NCBI GenBank assembly: GCA_020746995.1
Contig: JAGPXD010000005.1
Coordinates: 2,046,001 to 2,110,000, forward strand
Reading direction: 5' to 3'
Origin: Plectosphaerella cucumerina
Taxonomy: Eukaryota; Ascomycota; Sordariomycetes; Glomerellales; Plectosphaerellaceae
Length of the DNA: 64,000 nucleotides
In this document: positions 1-12,260 of the stretch, one piece after another
Numbering within the stretch: position 1 is the stretch's first letter
Layout of the letters: every line of letters starts with the position of its first letter
The notes under the pieces: generated by a model
What the model saw: only the letters and a program-made list of their open reading frames with translations
What the model was told of the DNA's origin: nothing
The model's database searches: none
Translations under genes and position numbers: made by a program

Positions 1-1242
1 TCGACACAACGATTGGCTACCGCCATGGCGAGATGTCGACGATGTTAGCAAGCCTTGTGGCTAGCTCGTCACCGCGGCGACACCGCCCAGCACGCGATCC
101 ACTGTCATTCGCGCTGCGAATGCCTCATGGGCCGCAGTGACGGACAGCGAGAAGTGCATCGGAAGAACCGGGGCCCGGGGGCTGGCGATCAAGGGCCTGC
201 GATGGTAGACCTGGGGTTGACTCTCGCAGCGTCGCTCGCTGCGAGGCTTAAGGGTCTGTTGAGGTGATTGGGGGATTCGTTGTTGTTTCTCGGCAATTGC
301 CCGCGGTTCTAGGAATGGTTCGTGAAAGCCCTCGGCTTGGATGAAACCCAGCCGCTTGTGCTCGACGGCCGCGGCCGGACTGAAGCAATTCATCAAAGCC
401 TGGAAGGTCGGTCTCTGGCCCGAGTGGTGGCTGCTTGGTGTCAGGCCGCTGCTGCGGCGGCCGCGGCGTCAGCCCCGAGTAGTGGTCTGTACCCTCGCTG
501 ACACCCGTCGAGCTAGTCGACTCATGGATGCAAATCGTATGAAGATCTTCGAGGGCTCTCTGTGGCAAAGACGATGATGATAATGTCTCTCTCTTCGCCC
601 TGATCAAGATAGGAATCCAGCCTTGGGCCCAGGGTTCTCGGAACATCAGGGCAGGCTTGTTGTAGGCTGTGGCTGACGCATGTGTTTTCCGGCAACAGCG
701 ACCCAATGAAAATTCTGGCGATGAGACAACTCGATGTCGCTGGCAATTCGGTCGAAGAAGTTTCATTGCCCACTCACGCTCTGGGCGCATTGACTGTATG
801 GGTGCCGATAGGACGCGGCAGTAGGTTGCTGATGTGGTCTGCTGCTGAGCAAACCGCTGGTGCCTGGCTGATGAAAAACGCATGGACAGGTCGAACCGGA
901 AGGCAACATGACATGGCGCCTGCTGAGATGACCGCGGGCGGTTGATGTTGAGGATAAACTGAGGGCACACTGAAGGGCAGTCCTCCTGGATGACACACGC
1001 AGGGTCTCGGCCAAAGCCAAGTTCCATCGCTACCGGCGACCCATTTGATACAGAGCTGGAGACGGGCCGGGTCATCTGGATCAACACGATGGTCGCGAAC
1101 TGCGAGGAACGTGGAGGACCAGGCACACACTTGGCATGGTCCATGACCTGACCGAGCCTCATGGGCCGAAACAGGCGTGTCCCAGAGGCATCGTGACTGT
1201 GATGGACGTTCTGGATTCGGCACTGGCACCCCGGCTTGTCTC
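1..1242. other. Left edge, no supportable intact gene
   Basis: All six frames are interrupted or look non-coding. Minus-strand frames from 1240 down to about 500 still show short plausible protein stretches, so this may be the 3' continuation of the degenerate gene annotated at 1243-4554. I cannot join them with confidence. Confidence 0.4.
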
Positions 1243-4200
1243 TCATTGCAATGAAGCTCTGGTGCAGCAGGGGTGAGCGGCAAGCATCGGGGCGCACGAT
1301 TCGATTGCTGGATAGCCGAGAGATCTTGCATCAGAAGAAGCACGACATGGGTGCTTGGGTCTGGGAGAAGTCCCTGTCGAGTTGCGGCTGGCGGAGGAGC
1401 CACCGAGGGACATCAGAAAGTTGGGACAACAGTTGAGCGTGCAACATGCTCTTCCTCCCTGCACAGTGGCGGCACGGCTTTGTGGCGATGCGTAGCGACT
1501 GTAAGATGTGTTGTCCATGTCCATGTCCTCATGAATGGCCATGCCCGCGTCTTCATCCAGAAGCTCGATTGGGTTCTTTGATCTCCTGGCTCATGAAGCC
1601 AATCATGGCCGCCAGGAAGTGACAATGGGGCCCGGGGGGTGATGTGTTGTTGTGTTTGAGCGTGATGAAGGTGGCTTTGTGGCTTTCATGCCTTGTACAT
1701 CCACGACGCTAGGCTGGGGAAGAATGTTGCGTCTGAGGCGAGGATTGCGTGACAAGCCGCGAGACTGAACTCGAGTGCCGGCTGTCCGACAGGCGTAAAA
1801 CTAGGTGCTGAGAACGGAGAGGCTTTGTTCGCGCTCAACATACGCGATGACATATCTCAACAGCTGGGCCAGAGCGAATGGGTACGAGCTGGCTGTGAAG
1901 CGAAGAAAGTGCGTTCCTTAGCTGTGTCGTATTCTGCATACTCGATGGTCTTGAAACAGGGCGAGGTTCGGGGACGATCCTGGCGATCATGAACAGGCCG
2001 TCGATAGGAGCGAGATATGCCGCAAAGTGGTTGTCATGCAGAGCAGACCCGACAGAAGAGCATGGATCAACAATGTCTTCCACACTCATTGAAACCATGG
2101 ACAGCCCAGGGATATGCATCCCGCTGCCGCTGTTGTGGGTCGTTCCAATGCCGTGTGGTGTGCTGTCGACTGATCTCTTGATACCGACACCAGATTCATC
2201 GGGTATTGCTCGTGGGAAAGCAGATACACCACCGGTGCGAAGCATCTTGAGAAACGCAGCCTCAGCCATGCTCATCTCATGTGAATGGCATCGTCATCTG
2301 GGCCCGGAGGAGGAATGGCATCTTCGTGTTGTTGGCTAGTCCATGTGCCGGGCTTCATGTCTCTGTCTGTCTGCCTTCGATTGAACGATTGGGGCGGGTG
2401 ATGGTATGTCTTCGGTTTTCGAACACACCCAGCCTGATGGACCTGGGATTCTCCATGTGGCTTTGTCATCGGCCCCCTTGCGGAATGCGGTGATGCGGGC
2501 AGGGTGTTCGAGCGCGTCTAACGCGTGAGGCTTCAGCTTCACAAGTGCCAGGAGTGAAAGTCGTCGCGCCAGACTTGCCAGTCCAGCTCTTGCTCCAGGC
2601 CATCCGTTTCTCGTGAAGTTTCCGTGACACTTCCTGGACTGGAAGACTTCGAGACTGAGACAGACTTCGGTAGGTCGTGGACGAGAGGAACTGCTGGTGA
2701 TGTCGCCGACGCGTGAATGGCTCATGTTGTTGCATGGAATAGTCGAACAAGGGCGGGTTGGGGTTGTGCCATTTGTCCCAGTGACACGAGGTTACTCAAG
2801 GTTCCACGAATCTTCGAGGGGTTTCTGGATACGGATTCTGACGTGTCGAAAGAGCGCTGAGTAGGGCCCGGCTGTAGTCGGCGTGTTGGTGCCGAGAATT
2901 CGTGCTGGGTCATGAGACGGTGCATCTTGTAGGAGTAAAGCTGGATGTGCCTTCCTGGGGAGTTAGTCAATGCCGAGGGCTGAGCAGGGAGAAGTACGTA
3001 CAACACATGGACGAAGGAGTCGGAGACATCCAAGGTCAAAAGAAAAAGACAAGCGAGATGCAGGCCCTTTCAGCAAGGTGCGGTTCCCCCTCGGCAGGAG
3101 TTGAGGAAGGTTCTCGAGGACATTCAAGAACATCCACCAGCTGCTGCTTCATCCTCGCTGACCGAGGGTGGAGAAGAAAACTTCTCCTCGGAAATGATGG
3201 ACCGAAGCTTAGGTACAGCGAAGATCGGGTACTTCAGCCCAATAACGAAAGCTGCCGGTTGCTTGAGTAGGTTGCTGCATGAGGCCATGAACCTCTGCTG
3301 GTCGTAAAACCAATCGCCGCACTCCCCGATGTCATAGGCGCGGATCGAACAATCATGACTTGGTCGAATGAAGTGGGCTCGGGGGTTGCGACAAGAGGCT
3401 TGCTTTTGCCTGCGGTAGGCATTTCGAATGGTGGTGTCGAAGACAAAGTCGGACTTGGTGTGGTTGAGCGAGAGGAGGCGGTCGACAGAAGACTGTGAGG
3501 CCAAATTCTAGGCCTGGATCATGGTTGCTGATGTAGACGAGCTCGATGGCGTGGTCGGCAAGAGTCATACGTGATGATGACCGACTCGAAAGAAGTGGGA
3601 GCTGGTAGTCGGAAGTGCCCGAGAACAGTGTGACTCCCTGGGCAGCATCCTTTCGACAGCACGAAGAGTCATCTGTGGCCGTTCTTTCCGTCTCAGATGT
3701 GTACGCTGTCCTTGGCGATGCTGTCCAGCTATCGATGGGGAAATCTCTGGATGCCCCGATGCATCCACCGGATGTACAGGGGTTGTCCTGTCGTTGAGAC
3801 AACTCAGTGCTCGTCAATTACGAGGTAGTGGTGCGGTCTGAGTAGGCATCCCTTGTCGAGTAGGTGCGGTTCGTCTTGGATGTGGACTTCGACAGACTCC
3901 AAAATCGGCTGTAGGACCCGGTGAATGCTGAGATGAACTACCGGTCGAGAACGATCAAGGGGCAACGGTCGAGAGCTGTTGAAGTTGCATCTTGCGGTGT
4001 GTTGCTGTCCCAATCCGGTCATCCGAGATGAACATAGATCTATTGTTTGATGCGTCGTTGACAAACACAACGAAAGCGCGGTGTCAAGAGGCATTCATCG
4101 ACCCTGCGAGCTTGCAAGGTGGTGAAGCGCGCAGGTGATATTGGTGTCGCTCTGTATGAGTGGTATCAGTCCTGAGCTGCATCCACAGGAGCATCATGGA

Positions 4201-4554
4201 GACTGCAAAGCTCTCCTCAATGATCCCCTTTGGCATGGCATGGCTCAAAACGAAAGCGAGTCGGTGGATGGCACCGCCGAAAAGAACGTGGCTCTGTGTT
4301 GTCGACGCGAGATCAGGGCAAGGTCAAATGTGGTGGTACGCATCTTGCCAGATGCTCATTATGGTCCCGGGGTAGGGAGAAGAGGTGTGATGGGGAGATG
4401 ATGGGAGACGGCCTCCGGAGCCGGACACTTGGTAGTTTTGGTCATCGGACATACTGAACGAAGAGAAAGGAGAGTACAAGATGCGCGAGCTGTCACATCG
4501 GAAGGCGAAGGGTGGCTGGGCTATGCTGCTCTGAGGACGTGGCAACGGGCCCAC
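1243..4554 (-). pseudogene. Degenerate minus-strand coding region, family not recognised
   Basis: Reading from 4554 downwards, protein-like sequence continues for about 3 kb but jumps between frames and meets in-frame stops. In one frame, TGA codons at 4324-4326, 4084-4086 and 3955-3957 interrupt otherwise plausible sequence (79 open codons, then 42). Later segments continue in other frames: 3804-3990, 3353-3700, 3124-3504 (ending in an acidic tail), 2722-3039, 2466-2750, 1835-2275 and 1243-1625. Near 1560 two overlapping frames appear to continue each other across a one-base shift. I could not remove these breaks with GT-AG introns, whereas every other gene in the window reads cleanly after splicing, so poor assembly is a less likely explanation. 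I see no motif that identifies the ancestral protein, and the true limits are uncertain. The alternative is non-coding DNA with chance open frames. Confidence 0.35.
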
Positions 4555-4641
4555 GCAGCAGGCTCCCGTCGGTGAGATGTCATGGACGTCACAGGGCGTA
4601 TGTCGGAAACAGCTTTCATTTGAGTGGCGATCGCTTCGTGT

Positions 4642-5894
4642 CTAGGATAGGTGTGTCTGCACGTATCGGCTGAGCTTCTCCAGGGCTTCCTGCAGCACAT
4701 CAGTGTGGCAAACATAGCCGACCCTGACGTAGCCAGCAAAGTCTTCTCCGCCACCGAAACACTTGGATCCCGGGACGATGAAGACCTTAGTCTTGTCGAG
4801 GACGTCCAGGCAGAAGGCTGCATCGTCGACAGGGCGGCCCTTGTTGGTAAAGTGAACAAACGCGGTGGTGCCGGCGACGGGCTTGACCCAGCTACAGACG
4901 GCGCTGTGCTTCTGCACGAAGGCCTCCAGAAGCGCGACGTTTGTCTTCGCCAGACCGACATTTCGGCGGAGAAGCGGGTCACGGACGGGAGGCGACAGGG
5001 CGTAGGCAGCAACGGCATCGTCGAGCTGCGAGACGCTGATGGTAGTGTAGTCCCGGGCGGATGACAATCGTTCGATGATTTCCTTGTTGGGCGAGACGAC
5101 CCAGCCGACTCGGATACCCGCGAGGGCGTATGCCTTGGACATGGAGCCGGTGACGACAACATTGTCGTAGCCGAAGGAGGTGATTGGTGCCGGGACGACG
5201 GCGCCCTGGTCATGAAGGTTGTGGAAGAGCGGCCGGTAGACTTCATCCGAGAAGACGGTGATGTTGCGGGCCTTGGCGAAAGCGACAATCTCTCTGAGAA
5301 TTGCAGTGGGAATGGCAGCGCCGGTGGGGTTGTTTGGGTTGTTGAGGATGATCATCTGCGAGTCGGGTGAGTGCATGGCCTGGCGTATGCAGTGGGAAAG
5401 GGGCATACCTTGGTGTTTGGCTTGACAAGGGCTTCCAGCTCTGCCACATCGGGGATGAAGTTGTTCTCCTTCTTCAATCTCCAGAGTGAGACGTCGGCAC
5501 CGAGGCTCTCGGGAACGCCGTACAGCTGCTGGTACGTGGGGTAGACGCAAACGACGTGATCGCCAGGGCTGACCAGGGTGTAGAGGGAGAGGAAGTTCGC
5601 CCCGATGGCGCCCTGGGTGATGAGGACGTTGTCTGGCGTCAGAGCGGCTGCGTTCTGGTCTTGTTTGTAGAGATCGGCGACATTGCGGCGAAGTGCATCA
5701 GATCCGCGAATGGCTCCATAGACGAGCTTGGCCGAGAGACTGATTGGGTTGCCCAGGGCCTTGTCTTCCGACAGGCCGATGAGCTCGTCCAGCGAGACAG
5801 AAGCAGCGCATGTTTCAGCGATGTTGAGACAGCCGGGTGTTACTTCATACTCATCCATCCACTGCTCGACGTCGAAGGGGGTGATACGGACCAT
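4642..5894 (-). CDS. PLP-dependent class I/II aminotransferase
   Basis: Two exons (5894-5409 and 5355-4642) flank a 53-bp GT-AG intron and encode 399 aa. This is a fold-type I pyridoxal-phosphate enzyme that should transfer an amino group between an amino acid and a 2-oxo acid. Landmarks in order are an N-terminal substrate arm, a Y-x-Q-L segment after a GDHV motif (about residues 110-125), NNPNNPTG just after the splice junction, SDEVYRPL, and the lysine motif TGSMSKAYALAGIRVGW, whose Lys forms the Schiff base with PLP. The Arg of the GYVRVGYV segment near the C terminus is the likely carboxylate clamp. The length is normal for the family. The substrate cannot be read from sequence; relatives include kynurenine- and aspartate-type enzymes and capreomycidine-synthase-like enzymes. 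There is no peroxisomal or mitochondrial signal, so it is probably cytosolic. It lies just downstream of the degenerate region at 1243-4554. Confidence 0.9.
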
Positions 5895-6962
5895 GTTGGC
5901 GGTAGAAGCTTGAAGAGGGGTACTGAATGGATGAGGATTATTCTACCTCGCTCCAATGCCTTCTCCTTCCTCTCTTATATCGTTTGCGAGGTCGTGGACC
6001 GCCTACGGGGCCGACTTGTCGAGAACGACATGACATGACATGGCCCGCCGCCTTTGACAAACAGGGCGTCGTGGTGTCGTTGGAGTCGGTCAACTGGAGG
6101 CTCCATCTCGCCCGCGATCTATCTCGATCGAGCTAGCGGGCTCCACAACGGGCAACTTGAGGAGGGAACAGAGGGAAGCGGAGCGAGCGGATGGTCTTGC
6201 GTGACTGGCTCAGGGCGTAATAAGCTTGTCAAACGGACCTGAGTCGTGCAAGAGCCGCAGGAACGGAATGGACGTTTTGCATGAGGCGTGGCCAGTTGGA
6301 ACCGTTTCTTTGTCCGCGTCCGCCTGCAGTCTCAGGAACCGCCAGGGCAGTCGTCACTTGGCGTAGCGAGTGGACGTGTTGTAATTACTGGTTGGAGTCA
6401 GACATATGGAATTGCTAGGCCATGGCAGGTCTCCTTGGCTTCTCACTCGAATGGTCGGATGAATTCTCGGATCACCGTAAATGGAACAGTAGCCTCAGCC
6501 GGACCGTCGGCGAGGCTTCGAGGCCACCTGGCTGTGCTGAAATAGACGAGCAGAGAAACCGGGCAACGAGCTCTGTGAGGTTCGTGGAGGAAGCGGGGGT
6601 GCCAAGTCCAAACTGCATCGTCCACGTCTGAGACGGAAAAACGCCCCGCTTGCCCCAGCCGGCGGTGACGCCACCGCATCTTATCCGGCCAATCTGGTTG
6701 GTGTGCCTGTCTCTGCCAGCCGCTGACGGGCCCACGCCCGCAATCCCCCAGATAGCATTGGCCCTGACTCGGCCCGCTGTCCGTCCTCGGCTTCCCTGTT
6801 GCCTGTCCCGACTTGGGGTCAGTGGCGCCTCTCCCCAACCTTCCATCCGTCGGCTGCTCGCGGTGTCCGAGCTCGACCTCCTCTTGACCAACATCTGGCG
6901 CCCGCGAGCATTATCGCTCAACCTCTTCGCTTCCTCCACCCCCATACCCGTCCAGAATATCC
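5895..6962. promoter_or_regulatory. Divergent intergenic region, aminotransferase / ADP1
   Basis: This 1.07 kb separates the starts of the minus-strand aminotransferase and the plus-strand ADP1, so it must hold both promoters. The part next to ADP1 (about 6840-6962) is C/T-rich, as is usual for fungal leaders. I see no clear TATA box and no additional gene. Confidence 0.5.
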
Positions 6963-9900
6963 ATGCCCACCATGGCTGTTCTCCGGCTCAAGGGCGCCCT
7001 CTTGCTGGGCGCTCTCGCCAGCTTGTCCATCGGTACCGTCTCAGCTCAGCGCAACTACTCGACCAGCTACTCGGACCTGGACATGTCCCGCGTCCATGAC
7101 GCATTGATGGCCTCTCGACCTGACGACTGCCCTCCCTGGTAAGCCACCCCACGATGGACAGCATCAAGCTCCTTGCGTCGCTTGGGTCTACCTGCTAACG
7201 CCTTGCGCCCGCCAGCTTCAACTGCCTCCTCCCCGTCCACAAGTGCACCCAGTATGCCGACTGCAACAACAACACCGGCAAATGCGACTGCCCAGAGGGC
7301 TTTGGTGGCGACGACTGTCTGCAGCCGCGTATGTCGCAAACCTAAGCTATCTGCAACCTGCAACCCCGAGCTAACAAGAAGGCAGTGTGCGGCGCTCTCG
7401 GCCGTGGCGCAAACGACAACCGCCCCCAGCGCGACTCGAAGCAGTGCGACTGTGACGAGGGCTGGACTGGTATCAACTGCAACGTGTGCACCACCGACTC
7501 TGCTTGCGATGCCCTCATGCCCACCCGCGACGGCGGCGTCTGCTACCAGAACGGAGAGGTGGTCAAGCACAACTACCAAGTCTGCGACATTACCAACCCC
7601 AGCATCGGCAAGCTACTCGGCACCAAGATCCCACAGGCTACCTTCACCTGCAAGAAGGAAGACGGAAACTGCGACTTCCAATGTAAGAGCTCCTGTTTAT
7701 CTGCTCTACCTACCAGCGATGCACTTCCCGGCCAGCGTTAACATAAACAGTCTGGGTCGACGGCCGCGAGTCTTTCTACTGCGACCTCCAGGAGTGCGTG
7801 TCCACGGCCATCATCGACGAAGCACAGAACAGCACCAAATACAAGTGCGACAAGATTAGTTGCAGCTGCATTCCTGACCGCATGCTGTGCGGCGAGAACG
7901 GCTCCGTCGACATCACCGAGTTCCTTGACGAGTCCATCGCAGGCCCCGCCTCCTTCGAGTGCCTCCAGCAGAACGGCGGTACCAACAACTGCAAGTTTAG
8001 CGAGCCCGCAATGGACGACCTCATCTCCTCGCTCCTCTCCGAAGACACCATCCAGCTGTCGTGCCGGTCCGGAGAGTGCCTGTACCACACCGAAGTCCCA
8101 GGCTACACGCGCCCCAAGGAACCCATCAACACCCCGCTCATCGCCGGAGTCATTGCCAGCTGCGCCCTTTTTGTCGTTGCCGTCATCTTGATCGTCTGGT
8201 ACCTCTCCCGCCGCTCCTTCAAGTACGGTCCCATTTCGCTGGACGACTCGGACGACGAGAACCTCAAGCTCATGGCCGACCACAAGCCCGCCTCGCTCTA
8301 CTTCAGGGACGTCTGCTACGAGCTCAAGGGCAAGACCATCCTTACCAACATCCAGGGCATGGCTCATCCTGGCGAGGTCATGGCAATCATGGGCGCTTCC
8401 GGTGCCGGCAAGACCACCTTCCTCGACATTCTGGCCCGCAAGAACAAGCGTGGCTCCGTTGCCGGCGACTTCCTGGTCAACGGCGAAAAGGTGTCCGACA
8501 TCGCCTACAGGAATGTCATCGGCTTCGTCGACCAGGAAGACACCATGCTGCCCACCCTCACCGTTCACGAGACCATCCTCAACAGTGCTCTTCTTCGCCT
8601 GCCCAAGTTCATGAGCCGCGCCGCCAAGGAGCAGAAGGTTTTCGAGGTCGAGAAGCAGCTCGGCATCTTCCACATTCGCGACTCCCTCATTGGTTCCGAG
8701 GAGGGCAATGGCCGAGGCATCTCTGGCGGAGAGAAGCGCCGTGTCGGCATCGCCTGCGAACTCGTCACAAGCCCCTCCATCCTCTTCCTGGACGAGCCCA
8801 CCAGCGGCCTCGATGCCTACAACGCCTTCAACGTCGTTGAGTGTCTCGTCAACCTGGCCAAGAACTACAAGCGCACCGTCGTCTTCACCATCCACCAGCC
8901 CCGCTCCAACATCGTCGCCCTGTTCGACAGGCTCGTGCTCCTTGCTCAGGGAAAGACCGTCTACTCTGGCCCCTTCTCGCGGTGCCAAACTTACTTTGAC
9001 CGCATCGGATACTCTTGCCCACCTGGCTTCAACATCGCAGACTACCTCGTCGATCTGTCCATGCATGCTGGCACCACGACCTCCGAGGATGACGGCACTG
9101 TCAACTCCGAGATTGCCAGCCTGGGACCGAGTAGCACCACCGCCATCAAGTCCATCGCCAGCATCACAGGCAGCATCGGGGAGGACAGCGGTGTCGAATC
9201 CGCCTCCGCCGCCCGTCCAAGGAACAACCGCAAGGACTCGATCAGGACCCGGCAAGAGCGTGAACTGTTCACCCGCCGCAACTTGCCAGAGACCGCCGCG
9301 TCTTCGGATGCAGGCGACGAGAACAACGATAACTACAAGCTCCAGAAGCAGCCCGCCACCTACCATGATGATCCTCATGATCTTCCTCCTGCCGCCCTCA
9401 CCGGGACCGACCTGGACATCCTCATCCGCGCCTTTGCCGATTCGAGCATCGCCGAAGCCACCGAGGAAGAGACTCAGCAGGCCATCGCTAGTGCTCAGAA
9501 TGCCAACGGCCAGAACGGAAATGGCGACGCTGGCGACTCGCTCAACGACAACAGTGCCATCGGCAAGGGCTATGCTCGCGTTGGTTACACCAGGCAGTTC
9601 ATGATCCTGTCCGCCCGTACTTTCAAGAACCTCTACCGCAACCCTATCCTCATGCTCACCCACTACGCCATTGCCATCCTGCTCGCCGTTCTCTCCGGAT
9701 ACCTGTTCTACGGCCTCTCCGACGATATTGGTGGTTTCCAGAACCGCATGGGTCTCTTCTTCTTCTTGCTCTCGCTCTTTGGTTTCAGTACCCTGACGAG
9801 CCTGAATGTGTTCGCCACGGAGCGCCTGCTCTTCACCAGGGAGAGGGCCAACGGCTACTACGCGCCAGTGACATACTTCGCCGCCAAGATGCTCTTCGAC

Positions 9901-10416
9901 ATCATCCCCCTTCGCATTATCCCACCAATCCTCATGGGTGTCATCGTCTACCCCATGACTGGACTCATCCCTGACGGCACCCACTTCCTCCACTTCATCG
10001 TTGTTCTGGTCCTCTTCAACTTTGCCGCCGCGGCCATCTGCCTCTTCATCGGCATCGTCTGCAAGGACGGAAGCGTCGCGAACCTCATTGGCAGTCTTGT
10101 CATGCTGTTTAGCCTGCTCTTTGCCGGTCTGCTCCTCAACCATGACAAGATCCCTGCCGCTGCCATCTGGTTGCAGAAGCTGTCCATCTTCCACTACGGC
10201 TTTGAGGCCTTGATTGTCAACGAGGTCCGCGAGCTGACCCTTTACGACAAGAAGTACGGCCTGAACATCACCGTACCAGGCGCAGCCATCCTCAGCTCGT
10301 TTGGCTTCAACAACAGCTCCCTCATGTCGGACACCATCAACCTTGGCATCTTCGGTCTCATCTTTACCATCCTCGCGTACGCTGCCATGCACTTCCTTCT
10401 GGTCGAGCGCAGGTAG
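6963..10416 (+). CDS. ADP1: ADP1-type ABC transporter (ABCG fold, EGF-like N terminus)
   Basis: Four exons (6963-7138, 7216-7328, 7386-7682, 7751-10416) give 1083 aa, close to yeast Adp1. A hydrophobic signal sequence covers about residues 8-29. A cysteine-rich, EGF-like lumenal region follows (about 56-170, with several CxC pairs). The first membrane segment is near 321-345. The nucleotide-binding domain carries Walker A GASGAGKTT (about 409), the ABC signature SGGEKRR (about 519) and Walker B ILFLDEPTSGLD (about 539). After a low-complexity acidic linker of about 190 residues comes a six-helix ABCG membrane domain (about 812-1083). The NBD-before-TMD order and single half-transporter layout are those of ADP1; the transported substrate is not established for this family. 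ATG 6963 is used because it directly precedes the signal sequence; the in-frame ATG at 6972 is an alternative. Confidence 0.95.
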
Positions 10417-10767
10417 CGCGCTCTGGATGCCGCGTTTTGGGCAAGTGTCGAGGTGCTTGGGGAGATTGGCACAAGACCAGGCAAGGACGAGATCTTTGGC
10501 CTCGTTCGGCCTGAGTCGTTGCAGATATATGAGCGGCTCGACCGCTCTCGACACATACAGAGAATTATCTTGCGCATTCATGTACAGCACATGTAGGCAT
10601 TGTTTGGCGCGGGCATGGGGTTTGGAGTTCAGGTGTTAGATTCAGAGTACATAGCTCCGGCCGTTTAGGCCTTATACAGGGTTACAAGTTCAGTGTGTAT
10701 GATACAATCGCGGCGCCTGTCGTAGACGCCGGAATGAGAGGGCGGACGAGCCGCGCCTTCTGCCCGC
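10417..10767. other. Convergent intergenic region, ADP1 / PET123
   Basis: The 3' ends of ADP1 (+) and PET123 (-) face each other across 351 bp. It presumably contains both polyadenylation sites. No gene or structured element was recognised. Confidence 0.5.
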
Positions 10768-11715
10768 CTATTCCGTCTTGTTGCCGCTGATCATCTTGCC
10801 GCCGGTGAGGTCCTCAGCAATGCTCTTCTGCCTCCTGACCGAACGCTCCGAGTCGGAGTGGTCCCACTCGTTGGCGGTGCCGCTGCGGGCGCCGGCGTTG
10901 GCGAGGCTGGCCAGGGTCGTGGGCGGGCCCCAGACGTCCCAGGCGTTGTCGGCGTCGGGGCTCAGGGAGTGGGACTGCTTCTTGAAGTACTCGTCCTGGA
11001 AGATGCGCTCGACCTCGCGGGAGAAGTGCGCCTCGTCGACGATGAAGTCGGTGGCGGTGGCGTAGAGGGCCATGAGGGCGTCGCGGCGCTTCTCGGACTT
11101 GGCCTTGTAGAACTCGGCGGTGCGGAGCTTGGACTCGGCGGCGCGGTTGAAGCGCTCGGGGTCGGGCAGGACTGAGACCTGCCTGCGGGTGGACTCGAGG
11201 ATGGTAGAGCGGGTGAGGCGGTCGTCGGGACGCTCGACGGCGTTGCGCATGCGCAGGGCATTGCGGGCGTGCTGGTCCGAGTGTGCCTTGAGCTTGGCGT
11301 CGTGGGTCTGCTTGCGGTCGAGGAGGCCGGAGAGACCCTCGACGAGGTTGCGACGGCGGGCATCAGCCATGCGGCGCTTGATATCGGTGGGCGAGTCGAC
11401 GAGAACGGGACGCTTCGAGTCCTCGTTGGAAGGCTCGGCGGCGGTAAGGTCCATGTAGTCGTCGCGCAGCTTGTGGTCTTTTCGGCTACCACTGAAGATC
11501 TGCCTCGGTGGCGGCAGGGAACCGGGGATGCGCTTGGGGACAATCTCGGAGCGCTGGCCCTGCCTAGGCTCGGGCACCTGGACGTAGCGAGGCGATTCGG
11601 GGGGTATCGTCTCGCGGCGGCTCGAGGCGAAGGTCCGCGTGAACGTCAGGGATGGCCGGGCGGCCGTCGCCAGGGACAGCTTCGACGCCGTCGAGCAGGC
11701 GCATCTCGTCGACAT
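10768..11715 (-). CDS. PET123: Mitochondrial small-subunit ribosomal protein mS26 (PET123)
   Basis: A single exon of 315 aa. The first 35 or so residues are rich in Ser, Thr, Ala and Arg with no acidic residue, as expected for a mitochondrial presequence ending near FASSRR. The body is a charged, largely helical protein, with a PPRQIFSGSRKDHKLRDDYM segment near residues 69-88, a long Arg/Lys/Glu-rich helix (about 105-200) and a YKAKSEKRRDALMALY segment. This is the pattern of the fungal mitoribosomal protein Pet123/mS26, which sits on the small subunit and is needed for mitochondrial translation. The acidic C-terminal tail is a variable extension. The gene shares a 545-bp divergent promoter region with NOG2, so it sits next to another ribosome-related gene. 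Confidence 0.85.
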   Translation of the reverse strand: MSTRCACSTASKLSLATAARPSLTFTRTFASSRRETIPPESPRYVQVPEPRQGQRSEIVPKRIPGSLPPPRQIFSGSRKDHKLRDDYMDLTAAEPSNEDSKRPVLVDSPTDIKRRMADARRRNLVEGLSGLLDRKQTHDAKLKAHSDQHARNALRMRNAVERPDDRLTRSTILESTRRQVSVLPDPERFNRAAESKLRTAEFYKAKSEKRRDALMALYATATDFIVDEAHFSREVERIFQDEYFKKQSHSLSPDADNAWDVWGPPTTLASLANAGARSGTANEWDHSDSERSVRRQKSIAEDLTGGKMISGNKTE

Positions 11716-12260
11716 TTTGGGGTTCGGAGAGGGGCTTTGTACCGCCAGTCAATGGCAGCACGGGGTCGGCGACGGGGTTGTGGTGGCAATTGGCCGGGCT
11801 GGTCCCTTGGTGATGGTACGCGGCGTTGGATGCACTTGAGGTTGGGGATGCTCCTGAGAAAATCTCGGGCGATGCACGACTCACTGGCGGCGCGGTTGGG
11901 GGTGGGCGTAGACAGGGCAGTTGGTGCAACAGCTGGCTGAATGCGAGGCTCGGTCGCGTTGCAGAAAACGGCCGGGGTGGTCCTAATGTCGCGAAAGGCT
12001 GTGCTGGTGATTGGTTGCCGGTCGTCGGCCAAACGCTGTTCCTCACGCCGACCTCCGCGTGCCCCACCAAAAAAAATCGAGGCGGGAAACGGGATGTAGA
12101 AAAAAAGGCCAAAGTCCCTGCGCCTGCCACATTCTCTCCTTCTGCAGCTCCCAGCTCCCGCCAGGATCCCTTCTCAACCACCACCAGGCGGTTTCTTCTC
12201 CGACTTCATTTCTCTACCGCTTCTTCTCCCAGCTGCACTTGGACACCCACTCCCGTCGCA
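11716..12260. promoter_or_regulatory. Divergent promoter region, PET123 / NOG2
   Basis: 545 bp lie between the start codons of a mitoribosomal protein gene (-) and a nucleolar ribosome-assembly GTPase gene (+). The NOG2-proximal 140 bp are pyrimidine-rich with few purine runs, which is typical of a transcribed leader. An A-run sits near 12068-12075. Shared control is possible but is only inferred from the layout. Confidence 0.5.

Noticed and set aside
7738..10590. 950-codon open frame antisense to ADP1
   Set aside because: Glu/Asp/Gly/Val-rich mirror of a GC-rich sense gene with strong wobble bias. The sense strand has all ABC motifs and clean introns.
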